Assembly: GCA_018335875.1 (NCBI GenBank)
Contig: JAGXRN010000025.1
Location: forward strand, 38,873 to 102,872
DNA: 64,000 nucleotides
From: Dethiobacter sp.
Lineage (GTDB): Bacteria; Bacillota; Dethiobacteria; Dethiobacterales; Dethiobacteraceae
Direction of reading: 5' to 3'
The notes under the pieces were generated by a model, which worked only from the letters and a program-made list of their open reading frames with translations, had not been told where the DNA came from and did not search any database. Positions 48,520 through 58,019 of the stretch are shown one piece after another. The position numbers and the translations under genes were made by a program. Each line of letters starts with the position of its first letter. The first letter of the stretch is position 1.

Positions 48520-48575
48520 ATTGCAGGCAGGCAAGGAATGTATATAAAAGTGATAACGATTGGAGAGGATCTACA

Positions 48576-48782
48576 ATGATTTATCCGTCAATGGATACAT
48601 TATTAAAAAAAACCGAAAATCGATTTGCACTATGTATTATCACAGGTAAGAGAGCAAGGCAGCTGATAAGTGGAGCACATAGCCTGAACAACTACAGCTC
48701 TAAGAATGCGGTAACTATTGCAATTAATGAGGTAAGCGAAAACAAAATTCCCTATGTAAGTCCAAAACATCGCATTAAATAA
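48576..48782 (+). CDS. rpoZ: RNA polymerase omega subunit-like protein
   Basis: 68 residues. MIYPSMDTLLKKTENRFALC and ITGKRARQLISGA are the omega signature that clasps the beta-prime C-terminus; NNYSSKNAVTIAINEVSENKI matches the rest. The usual rpoZ lies beside gmk and the stringent-response genes; here it stands alone after a helicase gene, so it may be a second copy. GAGAGGA precedes the ATG. Confidence 0.85.
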   Translation: MIYPSMDTLLKKTENRFALCIITGKRARQLISGAHSLNNYSSKNAVTIAINEVSENKIPYVSPKHRIK

Positions 48783-48818
48783 TCATCTGAAAAAAGAGGC
48801 AGTTTGTTTGAACCTATG

Positions 48819-48855
48819 AGATTCCCTGTCGCTGTTAACAGGGAATCTTTTTCTT
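48819..48855 (+). terminator. terminator after the omega gene
   Basis: AGATTCCCTGT and ACAGGGAATCT (11 bp, perfect) around an eight-base loop, then TTTTTCTTT. Confidence 0.92.
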
Positions 48856-49013
48856 TATTAGCTGTAAAGGGCGGCCTGCGGTGGTGGCGAATATATTAAC
48901 CTCTGACAGGGATAATTTAAATAGGGCATGGAATTGATTGACAAAAACCGTTTGCCGGGATAAAAGGTCTAATAAATAAAAAGGAATATGTTGCTGAATG
49001 AAAGGAGGAGCCT

Positions 49014-49523
49014 ATGGACTACCTGGAAACAGTACGTCTGGCCAGTAAGGGCGATGCGGGAGCGTTTAGCCAACTAATCCATGAACGCAAGGAGGATATT
49101 TACCGAATCGCCTACAGCTATGTGAAAAACAGAGAGGACGCCCTTGACATCGTCAGTGAAACAGTCTACAAGGCATTCATCTCGGTCAGGAAGCTTAAAA
49201 GCCCCGAGTACTTTAATACCTGGCTCACCCGCATCCTGATTAACTGCGCCATAGACCACCTGAAAAAGAATCGGAGAACCGTGAGTCTGGAAATATCAGC
49301 AGCAGAGATGGATGGCGTTGACAGGACGGAGCTTATGGATTTATACAGTGCCATTGACAACCTTGAAGAAAAACAAAAATCAGTTGTTATTCTGAAATAC
49401 CTTAACGACCTGACTATCTCCGAGGTGTCCGAGATACTGCAAGTCCCGCTTGGGACAGTTAAGACTATCCTGCACAAGGCGTTGCGGGAACTGAGGCTGG
49501 AGTTAAAGGAGGAAGAACGATGA
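49014..49523 (+). CDS. ECF-type sigma-70 family RNA polymerase sigma factor
   Basis: 169 residues with region 2 (YRIAYSYVKNREDALDIVSETVYKAF) and region 4 (EKQKSVVILKYLNDLTISEVSEIL, then PLGTVKTILHKALRELR), the SigV/SigM/SigW size class. AAGGAGG precedes ATG 49014. TTGACA at 48938-48943, with a poor -10, may be its promoter. It overlaps the anti-sigma gene by 4 bp, so the pair acts as one envelope-stress switch (inference). Confidence 0.93.
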   Translation: MDYLETVRLASKGDAGAFSQLIHERKEDIYRIAYSYVKNREDALDIVSETVYKAFISVRKLKSPEYFNTWLTRILINCAIDHLKKNRRTVSLEISAAEMDGVDRTELMDLYSAIDNLEEKQKSVVILKYLNDLTISEVSEILQVPLGTVKTILHKALRELRLELKEEER

Positions 49524-50446
49524 AAGACAGGATAGATGAAATGAAGAAATCTTATCGCGAAGTCGAAGTTACTCTTGACCTTGACAGAGTAATTGAAAAC
49601 GCTGTGTTAAGAGGTAGAAAACGCCTGAATAGGAACGTGATACAGATCAGGGCTGCCGCAGCCGCAGTCACTGTCTTGGTTCTCCTAACCGCGGGGATTA
49701 ATCTGTCGCCTGCTTTTGCTGACACTGCCGGCAGCATACCCGTGCTTTCTTCGCTGGTACGAATTCTTCAATTTGAGAAGGGCAAGGCTGCAGGCGGTGA
49801 AATTACAGACGGTAAGCAAATCGGACCCGTTGATTGGCAGCAAAGCGGGGGAAGTGAGAATATCCTAATCCCGATTTATGAAGAGGGCGCTCCCTCCAAC
49901 ACTGCAGCTTATTTTGAAGTGACATACAGGCAGTACCCGTATAGTTTGACTGTGGAACTTAATGGTGTCCGCTCACTTTTTGCCGGCGAAGAGCTTCCCT
50001 CTTTTGAAGACAGTACTCTTGTTGGTGCAATGTACAGGATTGTGACACTTGATGACTCAGCGCAGCGTTTTGTTATCACCTTTAAGGAACCGGTGGAGAT
50101 AGAGGTAAAGGAAATGAGCGGCCCTGCGGGGATACTCATAGAGGCTAAGGCTTCCATTGCTGAGAACCTCCCCCCCGTTTACTCGGTCCGTACAGCATCG
50201 TATGATTACGGAGAGCATCCGGGGGTATTGGAGGGGATGCTCCTCGCGGCACTTGACTATAAGGTGGACACAGTACGAATGCTCCGTGACAGCGCAGGCA
50301 GGCATTTTGCTGAAGCAGGCTATTTCTTAACTGAAAGCGAGGCTGCTGCCTTCCGGGAACAGATTCTTGCCTCAGGAGAAGTTGACTTTAATCTGTATAT
50401 TGAGCAGAGGGGTCCAGGCGATACGCCGGATACAATAAACGAGTGA
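49520..50446 (+). CDS. anti-sigma factor with DUF4179-like extracytoplasmic domain
   Basis: 308 residues: a cytoplasmic N-terminus of about 45 residues, one membrane helix (AAAAAVTVLVLLTAGINL, about 46-64) and a large outside domain beginning SPAFADTAGSIPVLSSLVRI, the DUF4179 start. The N-terminal part should hold the sigma factor until a signal triggers release. ATGA overlap with the sigma gene. A strong terminator follows. Confidence 0.85.
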   Translation: MKDRIDEMKKSYREVEVTLDLDRVIENAVLRGRKRLNRNVIQIRAAAAAVTVLVLLTAGINLSPAFADTAGSIPVLSSLVRILQFEKGKAAGGEITDGKQIGPVDWQQSGGSENILIPIYEEGAPSNTAAYFEVTYRQYPYSLTVELNGVRSLFAGEELPSFEDSTLVGAMYRIVTLDDSAQRFVITFKEPVEIEVKEMSGPAGILIEAKASIAENLPPVYSVRTASYDYGEHPGVLEGMLLAALDYKVDTVRMLRDSAGRHFAEAGYFLTESEAAAFREQILASGEVDFNLYIEQRGPGDTPDTINE

Positions 50447-50449
50447 AAT

Positions 50450-50484
50450 AGACCCACCCGCACACACCGGGTGGGTCTATTTAT
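50450..50484 (+). terminator. terminator of the ECF operon
   Basis: AGACCCACCC and GGGTGGGTCT pair perfectly over 10 bp, followed by ATTTATCT; the T-run is short. Confidence 0.8.
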
Positions 50485-50638
50485 CTACTTATAGCTTTAC
50501 TTTTTGGAACAACACGGTGCAAAACTTCTGCCAACTCCTCCACTACTTTTTTCAGAATTTTTGCAAATACCCCTTTACAATGTGATAGCAGTATAGTAGA
50601 ATTCTAAGCAATAACACTATATTTTCTTCAATGATGGG

Positions 50639-50912
50639 AGAAAGTAAACTGGAAAGAGCGGTTACAGAGAGCCGGAACGGAGGGTAGCCTCCGGCTGTGA
50701 GTCCGGTACTGCATCACCGGTTGAATGGTTCCCTGAGATTGCTGACCGAAATCCACGGGAGAGTAGGCTCGGACGGAGCTTTCACCGTTAACGGAAAGCG
50801 GGTATCGGAGATTTAGTGTGTTGCTCCTGCACCCGACAAAGCGGCCTGTTTAACACAGGCAATTTGGGTGGCACCACGGGAATCCCCGTCCCTTCGAGGA
50901 CTGGGGTTTTTT
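50639..50912 (+). promoter_or_regulatory. T-box leader of the TrpB2 gene
   Basis: A T-box antitermination leader: AGAGAG-type Stem I start, a GAA-TGG segment at 50724-50728 that could be the Trp specifier codon, the T-box core TTTGGGTGGCACCACGGG at about 50862-50880, and a terminator, CCCCGTCC and GGACTGGGG with seven Ts (50887-50912). Uncharged tRNA-Trp binding would open trpB transcription. The specifier assignment needs folding of Stem I. Confidence 0.88.
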
Positions 50913-51012
50913 TAATTCCATTAAAAGTTTGTGAAAGGGGCTGGTTGTTTGGGGTGGCCTTGTAAGGATAATTATAGATGGGATAACAAAAAATAAAACT
51001 GGAGGTATTAAT

Positions 51013-52380
51013 ATGAAAATTGATGTTAGAAAGTTTAACCTGTCTGATGCGGAGATTCCCCGGCAGTGGTACAATATAGCGGCAGATATGCCAAACCCAA
51101 TGCAGCCGCCGCTGAATCCTGCTACCGGGAAGCCGGCCACTGCTGAAGACCTGGCTCCTGTGTTCCCCATGAATCTCATAGAGCAGGAGATGAGTACAGA
51201 GCAGTATATTGATATTCCCGATAAGGTACTGGAAAAATTGTTAATCTACAGGCCTACCCCCCTGAAAAGGGCTTATGCGCTGGAGCAGTATCTGAAAACC
51301 CCGGCCAAGATATATTATAAGGATGAATCCGTCAGTCCTGCCGGCAGCCATAAGCCTAACACCGCCATCGCCCAGGCTTACTATAACAAGGAGTTCGGTA
51401 TCAAACGTCTGACTACTGAAACCGGCGCCGGCCAGTGGGGAAGCGCACTTTCCTTTTCCTGTGCCCTGTTTGGCTTGGAGTGCAAGGTCTACATGGTCAG
51501 GGTCAGCTATGACCAGAAACCCTACAGGCGTCTGATGATGCAGACCTGGGGGGGGAAATGTATCCCCAGCCCCAGTCAGGAAACTAATTTCGGCCGTAAA
51601 ATGTTGGCAGAAGACCCAAATTGCCCCGGCAGCCTGGGCATAGCCATCAGCGAGGCCATTGAAGACGCTGTAACATCCAAAGACACACGCTACTCCCTGG
51701 GGAGCGTTCTCAACCATGTGATGCTGCACCAGACCATTATTGGCCTTGAAGCTTTAAAGCAATTTGCACAAATCAATGACTACCCTGATGTTGTCGTAGG
51801 ATGTGTGGGTGGCGGCAGCAACTTTGCCGGGATTTCCTTCCCCTTCCTCAGGGATAAAATCTATGGCAAACAAGTTAAGGTGATCGCTGCTGAACCAACG
51901 GCATGTCCCACCCTAACCAGAGGACCCTTTGCTTATGACTTTGGAGATACTGCCGCCACTACCCCACTACTGCCCATGTATACATTGGGGCACAACTTCA
52001 TGCCTCCTACTATCCATGCCGGCGGTCTCCGTTATCACGGCGCCTCCCCCCTGGTAAGCCAGCTGGTAAGGGATAAATTGATTGAAGCCAGGTCATACGA
52101 CCAGTTGACGACTTATGAAGCCGGTATCCTTTTTGCCCGCACAGAAGGCCAGATCCCGGCGCCTGAAACCTGTCATGCCATCGCTGCCGCCATTGAGGAA
52201 GCCAAGCTGGCCAAAGAAGAAGGAATTGAGAAAACCATCCTCTTTAATTACAGCGGACATGGGCTGCTTGACCTGACAGGTTATTCTAAATATTTAGAAG
52301 GCGATTTGACAGATTTTACTCTTCCCGAAGAGGAAATCAAGCGGGCTATTGCAGCAATATCCGATTTGCCCCGAATTTAG
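51013..52380 (+). CDS. trpB: TrpB2-type tryptophan synthase beta chain
   Basis: 455 residues, the longer TrpB2 class. The PLP Lys lies in [17 protein letters not shown] (about 108-124), the phosphate loop is GCVGGGSNF, and [16 protein letters not shown] and [13 protein letters not shown] are class features. It condenses indole with serine. No trpA is nearby, so it probably salvages free indole. GGAGG lies eight bases ahead of the ATG and a T-box controls it. Confidence 0.94.
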   Translation: MKIDVRKFNLSDAEIPRQWYNIAADMPNPMQPPLNPATGKPATAEDLAPVFPMNLIEQEMSTEQYIDIPDKVLEKLLIYRPTPLKRAYALEQYLKTPAKIYYKDESVSPAGSHKPNTAIAQAYYNKEFGIKRLTTETGAGQWGSALSFSCALFGLECKVYMVRVSYDQKPYRRLMMQTWGGKCIPSPSQETNFGRKMLAEDPNCPGSLGIAISEAIEDAVTSKDTRYSLGSVLNHVMLHQTIIGLEALKQFAQINDYPDVVVGCVGGGSNFAGISFPFLRDKIYGKQVKVIAAEPTACPTLTRGPFAYDFGDTAATTPLLPMYTLGHNFMPPTIHAGGLRYHGASPLVSQLVRDKLIEARSYDQLTTYEAGILFARTEGQIPAPETCHAIAAAIEEAKLAKEEGIEKTILFNYSGHGLLDLTGYSKYLEGDLTDFTLPEEEIKRAIAAISDLPRI

Positions 52381-52397
52381 TTCTCAGAGAGAAAACT

Positions 52398-52453
52398 GGG
52401 TAACGCTGATATGTCAAAGTTTTGACAGTTTATCGGACGTTACCCTGTTTTTT
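52398..52453 (+). terminator. terminator after trpB
   Basis: GGGTAACG (52398-52405) pairs with CGTTACCC (52438-52445), an inner TCAAAgttTTGA hairpin sits in the loop, and TGTTTTTT follows. Confidence 0.8.
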
Positions 52454-53151
52454 ATACGAACATCCTTACTCTGTATGACAGTTTCAAGAATTTAGACAGG
52501 CAGAAAAACTGAACTACCCATGGTAGTGTTATAATTTTCTAAAAGAATGAGAGAAATGATAAGAGACGGTATTCGCCTGAGAAGTGATGCCGTCTTTTTA
52601 TTTAAACTGAAAATAAAGAGGTAAGGTGGTAGAATAAAATGAGGATAAATTAGATTAATGTTTAAAACTATAAGCAGGGAAACTTACATTGATGAGCAGA
52701 TAATAATATACAACTAAAACTAACACGCACCTCAAGTCTTCAGGGAAAATAAGCACACCCATGCGTGCTTATTTTCTTGTCGTCAAAAGTACTATTGTCA
52801 ATTGCAAAAAGGCTATAAGTTCCAGTCAAAATTTTATGCTTTTTACACTTTGGCTAATATGCCGAGGGAGAAAGGGATTTCTCTAAGCATTCGGATTATA
52901 TTGATAGGGTTAGCAGGATTAGGTTTCCTGCTGATTTATGATATTGTTTCTTTAATGATAGAAGCCGTGATGTGGCTTCTTTTTTGCGTTAAGGAACTTA
53001 AACCACGAATTAGGACTTACTGAATAGCTGGCAGCGGCTTATTCCATAAGCCCAAATTACTGGCATTATTTACTTACTGCTTTTACACGCCTAATTATGT
53101 TAACATTGTTATAGAATCTTAACAATTAGAATCAGAAAGGATGTATTTGGA
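52454..53151. other. long intergenic region with three hairpin terminators
   Basis: About 700 bases without a convincing gene. Hairpins with T-runs lie at 52564-52600 (AGACGG/CCGTCT), 52749-52776 (AATAAGCAC/GTGCTTATT) and 52960-52985 (AGAAGCC/GGCTTCT). Three terminators in a row suggest small transcripts or gene loss. A 73-residue frame at 52802 crosses the third hairpin and lacks a ribosome site. Two TTAACA boxes (53100 and 53119) precede the amidase gene. Confidence 0.5.
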
Positions 53152-54420
53152 ATGCACTTAAAGCAATCAAGGTACATAACTGTCTTTGTTTTAGCAGTTT
53201 GCTTAGTTTTCTTAACATTTTCCTTCCAGTCTGTATCAGCTTCCTCTTCCCAGTCAGCAGAGATTGTAGTTCAGGCATTAAATGTCCGTTCAGGGGCGGG
53301 GACAAGCAGTGAGCGAATCAACACTGTGTCAGGGGGCACTTTTCTAAATGTTCTTTCACGTCAGGGGGATTGGTTGCGGGTCAGGCTCCCCCAGTTGGGT
53401 GAAGGCTGGATTTTTGGCGGCGGTGGGTATGTAGCACTACATAATATTAAAGGGAATGTAAGTGTAACTATTGATGCCCTTAATGTGCGCTCAGGCCCGG
53501 GAACAAGCTTCACCAGGATTTCTCAGGTCACAAAAAGTATCATCCCTTTCCTTGAAGAAAGGGACGGTTGGTACAGGATTGTCCTGCCGGAAGGAAAGGC
53601 AGGATGGATCTCAGGTCAGTATGCCAGGCCAACTTCCCTGGATATAAACAGCAGCAAAACTGCTATGATCAATGTCCCCATCCTTAACATAAGAAGCGGT
53701 CCTGCAACCAGCTATGGCATTATACGGACAGGCTCATTAGGGGAAGAGTTTAAAGTTGTCAACTCTGTTCCTGGATGGCTGAATATTATTTTAGATAAAA
53801 GCAGTACTGCCTGGATTTCAGCAAGCCACACTCTGATCCGGGATGCTGACGGCGGCAGCGGTGCGCCAGCTTTAGCCGGCAAAACTATTGTCATAGACGC
53901 CGGCCACGGTGGCAGCGACCCCGGTGCTGTGGGAAGAAATCTCAGGCTGGCGGAGAAATTTGTCAACCTCGATACAGCTTTGCGCGTTGCACAGATGCTG
54001 GAGAATGCCGGGGCAAAAGTCATACTCACCCGCAACACTGATGATTTTATCACCCTTTCACAGAGGGTAAATATCGCCCACGCTAATAACGCTGATATTT
54101 TTGTCAGCATTCATGCCAATGCACACACCGACAGGTCCATAGGCGGTACGGAAACATACTACAATACAAGTTTCCGCAGCCAGGACAGTTTCCGTTTGGC
54201 GAATGTGCTGCAGCAGGAACTTGTGAGAGAATTAAAGCTAAGAGATATCGGTGTAAAAACAGCCGGATTCCACGTTATTCAGAGTACACGGATACCTTCC
54301 GCTTTAGTTGAACTGGCCTTTTTGAGCAACCCCAAAGAGGAAGAACTTTTAAACCAAGCCTCTTTCCGCCAGAGAGCGGCAGATGCGGTGTACCGGGGGA
54401 TCGTTCGTTATTTTCAATAA
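53152..54420 (+). CDS. N-acetylmuramoyl-L-alanine amidase with three SH3b domains
   Basis: 422 residues. A signal peptide (residues 1-30, ending SVSASS) is followed by three bacterial SH3 domains (about 35-95, 102-162, 172-225; each with a LNVRSG or LNIRSG motif). The C-terminal Amidase_3 domain has zinc ligands in DAGHGGSDPGA, LAEKFVNL and SIHANAH, and the catalytic Glu in LVELAFLSN. It cuts cell-wall peptide side chains, acting outside the cell. Confidence 0.95.
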   Translation: MHLKQSRYITVFVLAVCLVFLTFSFQSVSASSSQSAEIVVQALNVRSGAGTSSERINTVSGGTFLNVLSRQGDWLRVRLPQLGEGWIFGGGGYVALHNIKGNVSVTIDALNVRSGPGTSFTRISQVTKSIIPFLEERDGWYRIVLPEGKAGWISGQYARPTSLDINSSKTAMINVPILNIRSGPATSYGIIRTGSLGEEFKVVNSVPGWLNIILDKSSTAWISASHTLIRDADGGSGAPALAGKTIVIDAGHGGSDPGAVGRNLRLAEKFVNLDTALRVAQMLENAGAKVILTRNTDDFITLSQRVNIAHANNADIFVSIHANAHTDRSIGGTETYYNTSFRSQDSFRLANVLQQELVRELKLRDIGVKTAGFHVIQSTRIPSALVELAFLSNPKEEELLNQASFRQRAADAVYRGIVRYFQ

Positions 54421-54427
54421 GACTTAA

Positions 54428-55414
54428 CTATTGCTGTTGCCTGTACTTTTTCTTCCACTCCTCAAAATTCCAGGCTTTTAAAAAGCCTCTTGCTGCCCTC
54501 TCACCATTGGCAAACAGCAGGCGGCTTTCTTCCTGAGTAATATCAAAATCAGTTGTTTTAATTTCCTTTTCCGCACCGTTAATATTGATCACTGTGGGGA
54601 TTCCTACCGTCCTGTCGTAATCTCCTTTTGCTTTGGATATGTGCAGTTTATCGTGAGCGTTAATCATTGTGGCAACGAGCGCTGACAGGTAGCTTACAGG
54701 GTTACTGATTTTATTTTTAGTTCCCTTTTTTAGTTCTCTTGTATTTTGCTCAATAAGTTTAAAGCCGAATGTCGGCCACGGCGGGTTGGCAGTGCCGTCA
54801 TCCAAAAGCCAGACAGGGTAGTTGCTTAGTACTCCCCCGTCCACAATGAGATGTATTTTTCCGTTGTTGTCTTTTAGCCTTACAGGTTTAAAAAACACAG
54901 GGATGCTCATACTCATCCTGACTGCTCTTGATATACTGAAAAGGTCGGGGTCATATCCGAACAGCTTCAAATCATTGGGGAGTACCAGCAGTCTTTCTTC
55001 TGTAATATCGGCAGCGATTACCTGCAGCCTGTATTTATATTTTTCTTCCGGGTAATTTGTTTTTATTTGGCCAAAAGTGGTTTTTCCCTTCGCCTGCAGC
55101 AAATTCTCGAGCCAGGTTTCAAAATATTGCCCGTTGTATATGCCATACTTAAAAGCAATCCTCATGCCTTTTCCGATAACACCGAATTTATTCAGACAGC
55201 CTTCATCCTTAAAGTTATTATAGTCCAGCTTCTCCAGTTCGTTTTTTATCTCCGCGGCCGTGTAATTCACCGCCAGCAGCGCGGCAACAATGGCGCCTGC
55301 CGAGGTGCCCGCCATATTTTCAAACACATAACCTTTTTTTTCTATCTCGGAGACCGCACCGACCAAACCAATCCCTTTAACACCGCCACCTTCAAAAACA
55401 GCATCTGCTTTCAT
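54428..55414 (-). CDS. patatin-like phospholipase (RssA/YchK type)
   Basis: 328 residues. Oxyanion loop GGGVKGIGLVGA (7-18), nucleophile elbow GTSAG (36-40) and catalytic Asp in VDGGVLSNYP (about 193). No signal peptide. The substrate is unknown; bacterial members are lipid acyl hydrolases, some used as toxins. It converges on the amidase gene with 7 bp between stops. AGAGAGGT precedes the ATG. Confidence 0.93.
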   Translation of the reverse strand: MKADAVFEGGGVKGIGLVGAVSEIEKKGYVFENMAGTSAGAIVAALLAVNYTAAEIKNELEKLDYNNFKDEGCLNKFGVIGKGMRIAFKYGIYNGQYFETWLENLLQAKGKTTFGQIKTNYPEEKYKYRLQVIAADITEERLLVLPNDLKLFGYDPDLFSISRAVRMSMSIPVFFKPVRLKDNNGKIHLIVDGGVLSNYPVWLLDDGTANPPWPTFGFKLIEQNTRELKKGTKNKISNPVSYLSALVATMINAHDKLHISKAKGDYDRTVGIPTVININGAEKEIKTTDFDITQEESRLLFANGERAARGFLKAWNFEEWKKKYRQQQ

Positions 55415-55477
55415 TACAGGACCTCTCTTATATTTCTTCCCTTTAAGAAATCGTCTATATTCTCACCAGACTCTTTG

Positions 55478-55522
55478 CTGTATTAAATTCAGTAGTATAC
55501 CTGTATTAAATTCAGTAGTATA
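55478..55522. repeat. two tandem 23-bp direct repeats
   Basis: CTGTATTAAATTCAGTAGTATA occurs at 55478-55499 and again, unchanged, at 55501-55522. The second copy ends in a TATAAT box (55519-55524) that may serve the rhodanese gene. Confidence 0.85.
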
Positions 55523-55554
55523 ATAGTAAATAACATAGAGTGGAGGAGCTTATA

Positions 55555-55938
55555 TTGCTGAAAAAATACTTTTTTATGATTTTTGTAATCTGTGCAGCTA
55601 TCGCTGTTGCCGGATGCGCTAAACGGGCAGCTTATAGTGAAATGACCGCGGCGCAGGTGCTGGAGATATATGAACAGGAGAATATTTTGCTTATTGATGT
55701 GCGCGAAGAATGGGAGTTTAGAGAGGGAAGAATTCCGGGTGCAATCCTGCTGCCCTTGGGAAAGCTTGATAAAAATTATCAACAATTGGGCACCGATGCA
55801 AAAATAATACTTGTCTGCCGCAGTGGGAACAGGAGCGGCACAGCTGCTAAATTCCTGGCTGAAAAGGGGTATAAAAACGTATATAACATGGTGGGTGGTA
55901 TGCTGGCGTGGAAGGGTATTGTGGAAACAGGAGATTAA
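55555..55938 (+). CDS. rhodanese-like lipoprotein
   Basis: 127 residues. A lipoprotein signal (FFMIFVICAAIAVAGC, lipobox VAGC) is followed by one rhodanese domain: LLIDVREEWEFREGRIPGAI, and the active-site loop VCRSGNRSGTAA with the catalytic Cys. It would act outside the membrane as a sulfur carrier or thiol enzyme. TTG 55555 with GGAGGAG six bases upstream is chosen; ATG-like starts further upstream lack the site. Confidence 0.9.
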   Translation: MLKKYFFMIFVICAAIAVAGCAKRAAYSEMTAAQVLEIYEQENILLIDVREEWEFREGRIPGAILLPLGKLDKNYQQLGTDAKIILVCRSGNRSGTAAKFLAEKGYKNVYNMVGGMLAWKGIVETGD

Positions 55939-56055
55939 GTGTTGTCTTATGCAATTGTTTAAAGCCTGAGTTTTTTAAAACTGGGGCTTTTTGTCTGTCT
56001 TTTACAAATGTTAGTTTATTCTATGTTGCAAAACACAAGAAATTGATTTTCTTGG

Positions 56056-56084
56056 TTGACAGTGCAGGAAGTTATTTGTATAAT
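56056..56084 (+). promoter_or_regulatory. consensus sigma-A promoter of the perR-rbr genes
   Basis: TTGACA (56056-56061), 17 bp, TATAAT (56079-56084). A 12-bp palindrome TACAAATTTGTA (56099-56110) and TTATAACTATGGGCATAA lie just downstream and could hold a PerR/Fur-type site; neither is a full PerR box. Confidence 0.8.
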
Positions 56085-56145
56085 AAAAATGTAATCAGTA
56101 CAAATTTGTAACTATTATAACTATGGGCATAAAGAAGGGATAACA

Positions 56146-56571
56146 GTGGTCCGCGAATATTTAATAAAAAAAAATATAAAGCCTTTATTCAACAGAATTA
56201 AAGTGTTGGAATACTTGCTGTCACATCGGAATCACCCTACAGTTGATGAGATATACAATGGGCTTGTAGGGGAGCTTCCCACTTTGTCAAAAACAACGGT
56301 CTATAATACTTTAAAGCTCTTTGTCAATTCAAACCTGGTAAGGCTGATTACAATTGAAGATAATGAAACGCGGTATGATGCTGACGTCTCTGACCATGGT
56401 CATTTTAAATGTGAATCATGCGATCAAGTCTCTGACTTTTCAATCGACACCGACAAGCTTGATACAGCTGACTTAGATCGATTTAAAATTGTGGAAAAGA
56501 ATGTTTATTACAAAGGCATCTGTCCCGGATGCCTTGATAATAAAAAATTAAGAATTCAGGAGGATGTATAG
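56146..56571 (+). CDS. Fur-family peroxide-responsive regulator (PerR-like)
   Basis: 141 residues. The winged-helix N-terminus (HRNHPTVDEIYNGLVGELPTL, SKTTVYNTLKLFVNSNLV) leads to a metal domain with DHGHFKCESC and a C-terminal CPGC zinc pair. The gene sits 3 bp before rubrerythrin, the classic PerR-controlled peroxide enzyme, so a PerR role is inferred. The start is GTG 56146 with GAAGGG upstream. Confidence 0.9.
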   Translation: MVREYLIKKNIKPLFNRIKVLEYLLSHRNHPTVDEIYNGLVGELPTLSKTTVYNTLKLFVNSNLVRLITIEDNETRYDADVSDHGHFKCESCDQVSDFSIDTDKLDTADLDRFKIVEKNVYYKGICPGCLDNKKLRIQEDV

Positions 56572-56574
56572 TTT

Positions 56575-57165
56575 ATGAAAAGTTTGTATGGCACGAAAAC
56601 TGCAGAAAATCTTTTAAAGTCTTTTGCCGGTGAGTCCCAGGCGCGCAACAGGTATACCTATTATGCTTCAATCGCTGATAGTGAAGGTTACAAACAAATT
56701 AAGAATATCTTCATCGAAACTGCGGACAATGAAAAAGAACACGCCAAGAGGTTTTATAAGTTTCTGCTTGCAGGCTTAGACAAACTCCCGGCTGTGATTG
56801 AAATTAACGCCTCTTATCCTGTTGCCCAGGGAAATACTCTTGACAATTTAAAGGAAGCCGCCAGCGGTGAAAATGAGGAGTGGGCAGAACTCTATCCCGC
56901 TTTTGCCAAGGTCGCCGAGGATGAAGGATTTCCGGAAATTGCCTATGTATTCAGAATGATAGCTTCTGCTGAAAAAAGGCATGAAAACAGATACAAAAAA
57001 CTAGCTGAGAACATTGAAAATGGAAAAGTCTTTACCAAAGATACTGCTATTCTTTGGAAATGCGGCAACTGCGGGTATGTCCACGAGGGTACAGATGCGC
57101 CTGAACTATGCCCCGCGTGTATTCATCCTCAGGCTCACTTTGAAGTTTTCGTTGAAACGTATTAA
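56575..57165 (+). CDS. rbr: rubrerythrin
   Basis: 196 residues. Diiron ligands come from [31 protein letters not shown] and [14 protein letters not shown]; the C-terminal rubredoxin-like domain has [14 protein letters not shown] and [11 protein letters not shown]. It reduces hydrogen peroxide in anaerobes. Coupled to perR (3-bp gap) and followed by purC. Confidence 0.96.
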   Translation: MKSLYGTKTAENLLKSFAGESQARNRYTYYASIADSEGYKQIKNIFIETADNEKEHAKRFYKFLLAGLDKLPAVIEINASYPVAQGNTLDNLKEAASGENEEWAELYPAFAKVAEDEGFPEIAYVFRMIASAEKRHENRYKKLAENIENGKVFTKDTAILWKCGNCGYVHEGTDAPELCPACIHPQAHFEVFVETY

Positions 57166-57197
57166 CCGCGTAAATCGTCAGGAAAAGGGGGTTGGCA

Positions 57198-57881
57198 ATG
57201 AGACTGATTTATACAGGCAAAACAAAAAATGTTTATGCGCTTGAGGATGGCAATTACCTGCTCAAATTTAAGGACGACTGTACAGGAGAAAACGGTGTAT
57301 TTGACCCCGGTTCCAATACAGTGGGGCTAACAATCTGTGGTGTAGGGAAAGCCGGACTTAGGTTAACAAAATATTTCTTTGAGCGATTAAAAGAAAAAGG
57401 GATACCAACACACTATATAGATGCAAATATCGATGAAGCAACAATGACAGTAAAGCCGGCCGCCGTGTTCGGCCAGGGGCTTGAAGTTATCTGCCGCTAC
57501 AGAGCGGTGGGAAGCTTCTTGCGCCGTTATGGCAAGTATGTGGAAGAGGGACAACCTTTAAACGCTTTTGTGGAAGTTACTCTTAAAGATGATGAAAAAG
57601 GAGATCCCCCAATTACTGACGATGCTCTCGCAATGCTGGGCATACTTTCATTGGAAGAGTACGAGGTGTTAAAAAGCCTGACAAAAAAAATTGGAAATGT
57701 TGTCAAAGAAGAACTGGCTAAAAAAGATATTGAGCTCTATGATATAAAATTTGAATTTGGTAGGGTAGGCGAAGACAAACAAATCGTATTAATTGATGAA
57801 ATATCCGGAGGCAACATGAGAGCGTATAAAAATGATATCTGCATAGAACCACTGGAATTAGAAAAACTGATATTGACATAG
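57198..57881 (+). CDS. purC: SAICAR synthetase
   Basis: 227 residues, the short bacterial form. IYTGKTKNVYALEDGNYLLK is the ATP-binding start, and EVICRYRAVGSFLRRYG and the C-terminal DEISGGNMRAY motif bind substrate. It joins aspartate to CAIR in purine synthesis. No other pur gene adjoins it except the distant PurL-like half protein. ATG 57198 has AAGGGGG upstream. A terminator follows at about 57949-57988. Confidence 0.92.
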   Translation: MRLIYTGKTKNVYALEDGNYLLKFKDDCTGENGVFDPGSNTVGLTICGVGKAGLRLTKYFFERLKEKGIPTHYIDANIDEATMTVKPAAVFGQGLEVICRYRAVGSFLRRYGKYVEEGQPLNAFVEVTLKDDEKGDPPITDDALAMLGILSLEEYEVLKSLTKKIGNVVKEELAKKDIELYDIKFEFGRVGEDKQIVLIDEISGGNMRAYKNDICIEPLELEKLILT

Positions 57882-57948
57882 ATAAAGATGCTTTCAGGCA
57901 CAGAGTAAACTGACCCTGTCAGGTAGACAGTGGAAAAAAGTAAAACCC

Positions 57949-57988
57949 AGATACCAATCATTCAATTATGGTTGGTGTCTTTTTTTAT
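57949..57988 (+). terminator. terminator after purC
   Basis: AGATACCAATCA and GGTTGGTGTCT pair with some G-U bonds and are followed by seven Ts. Confidence 0.75.
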
Positions 57989-58019
57989 CGTCAAGGAAAT
58001 TATATCATACCTTTTAACT

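Noticed and set aside
52802..53023. 73-codon frame with one hydrophobic segment
   Set aside because: No ribosome site for any start, and a terminator hairpin lies within the frame.
55478..55522. Start of a CRISPR array
   Set aside because: Only two 22-bp units with a one-base gap, so no spacers. No cas genes are in the window.
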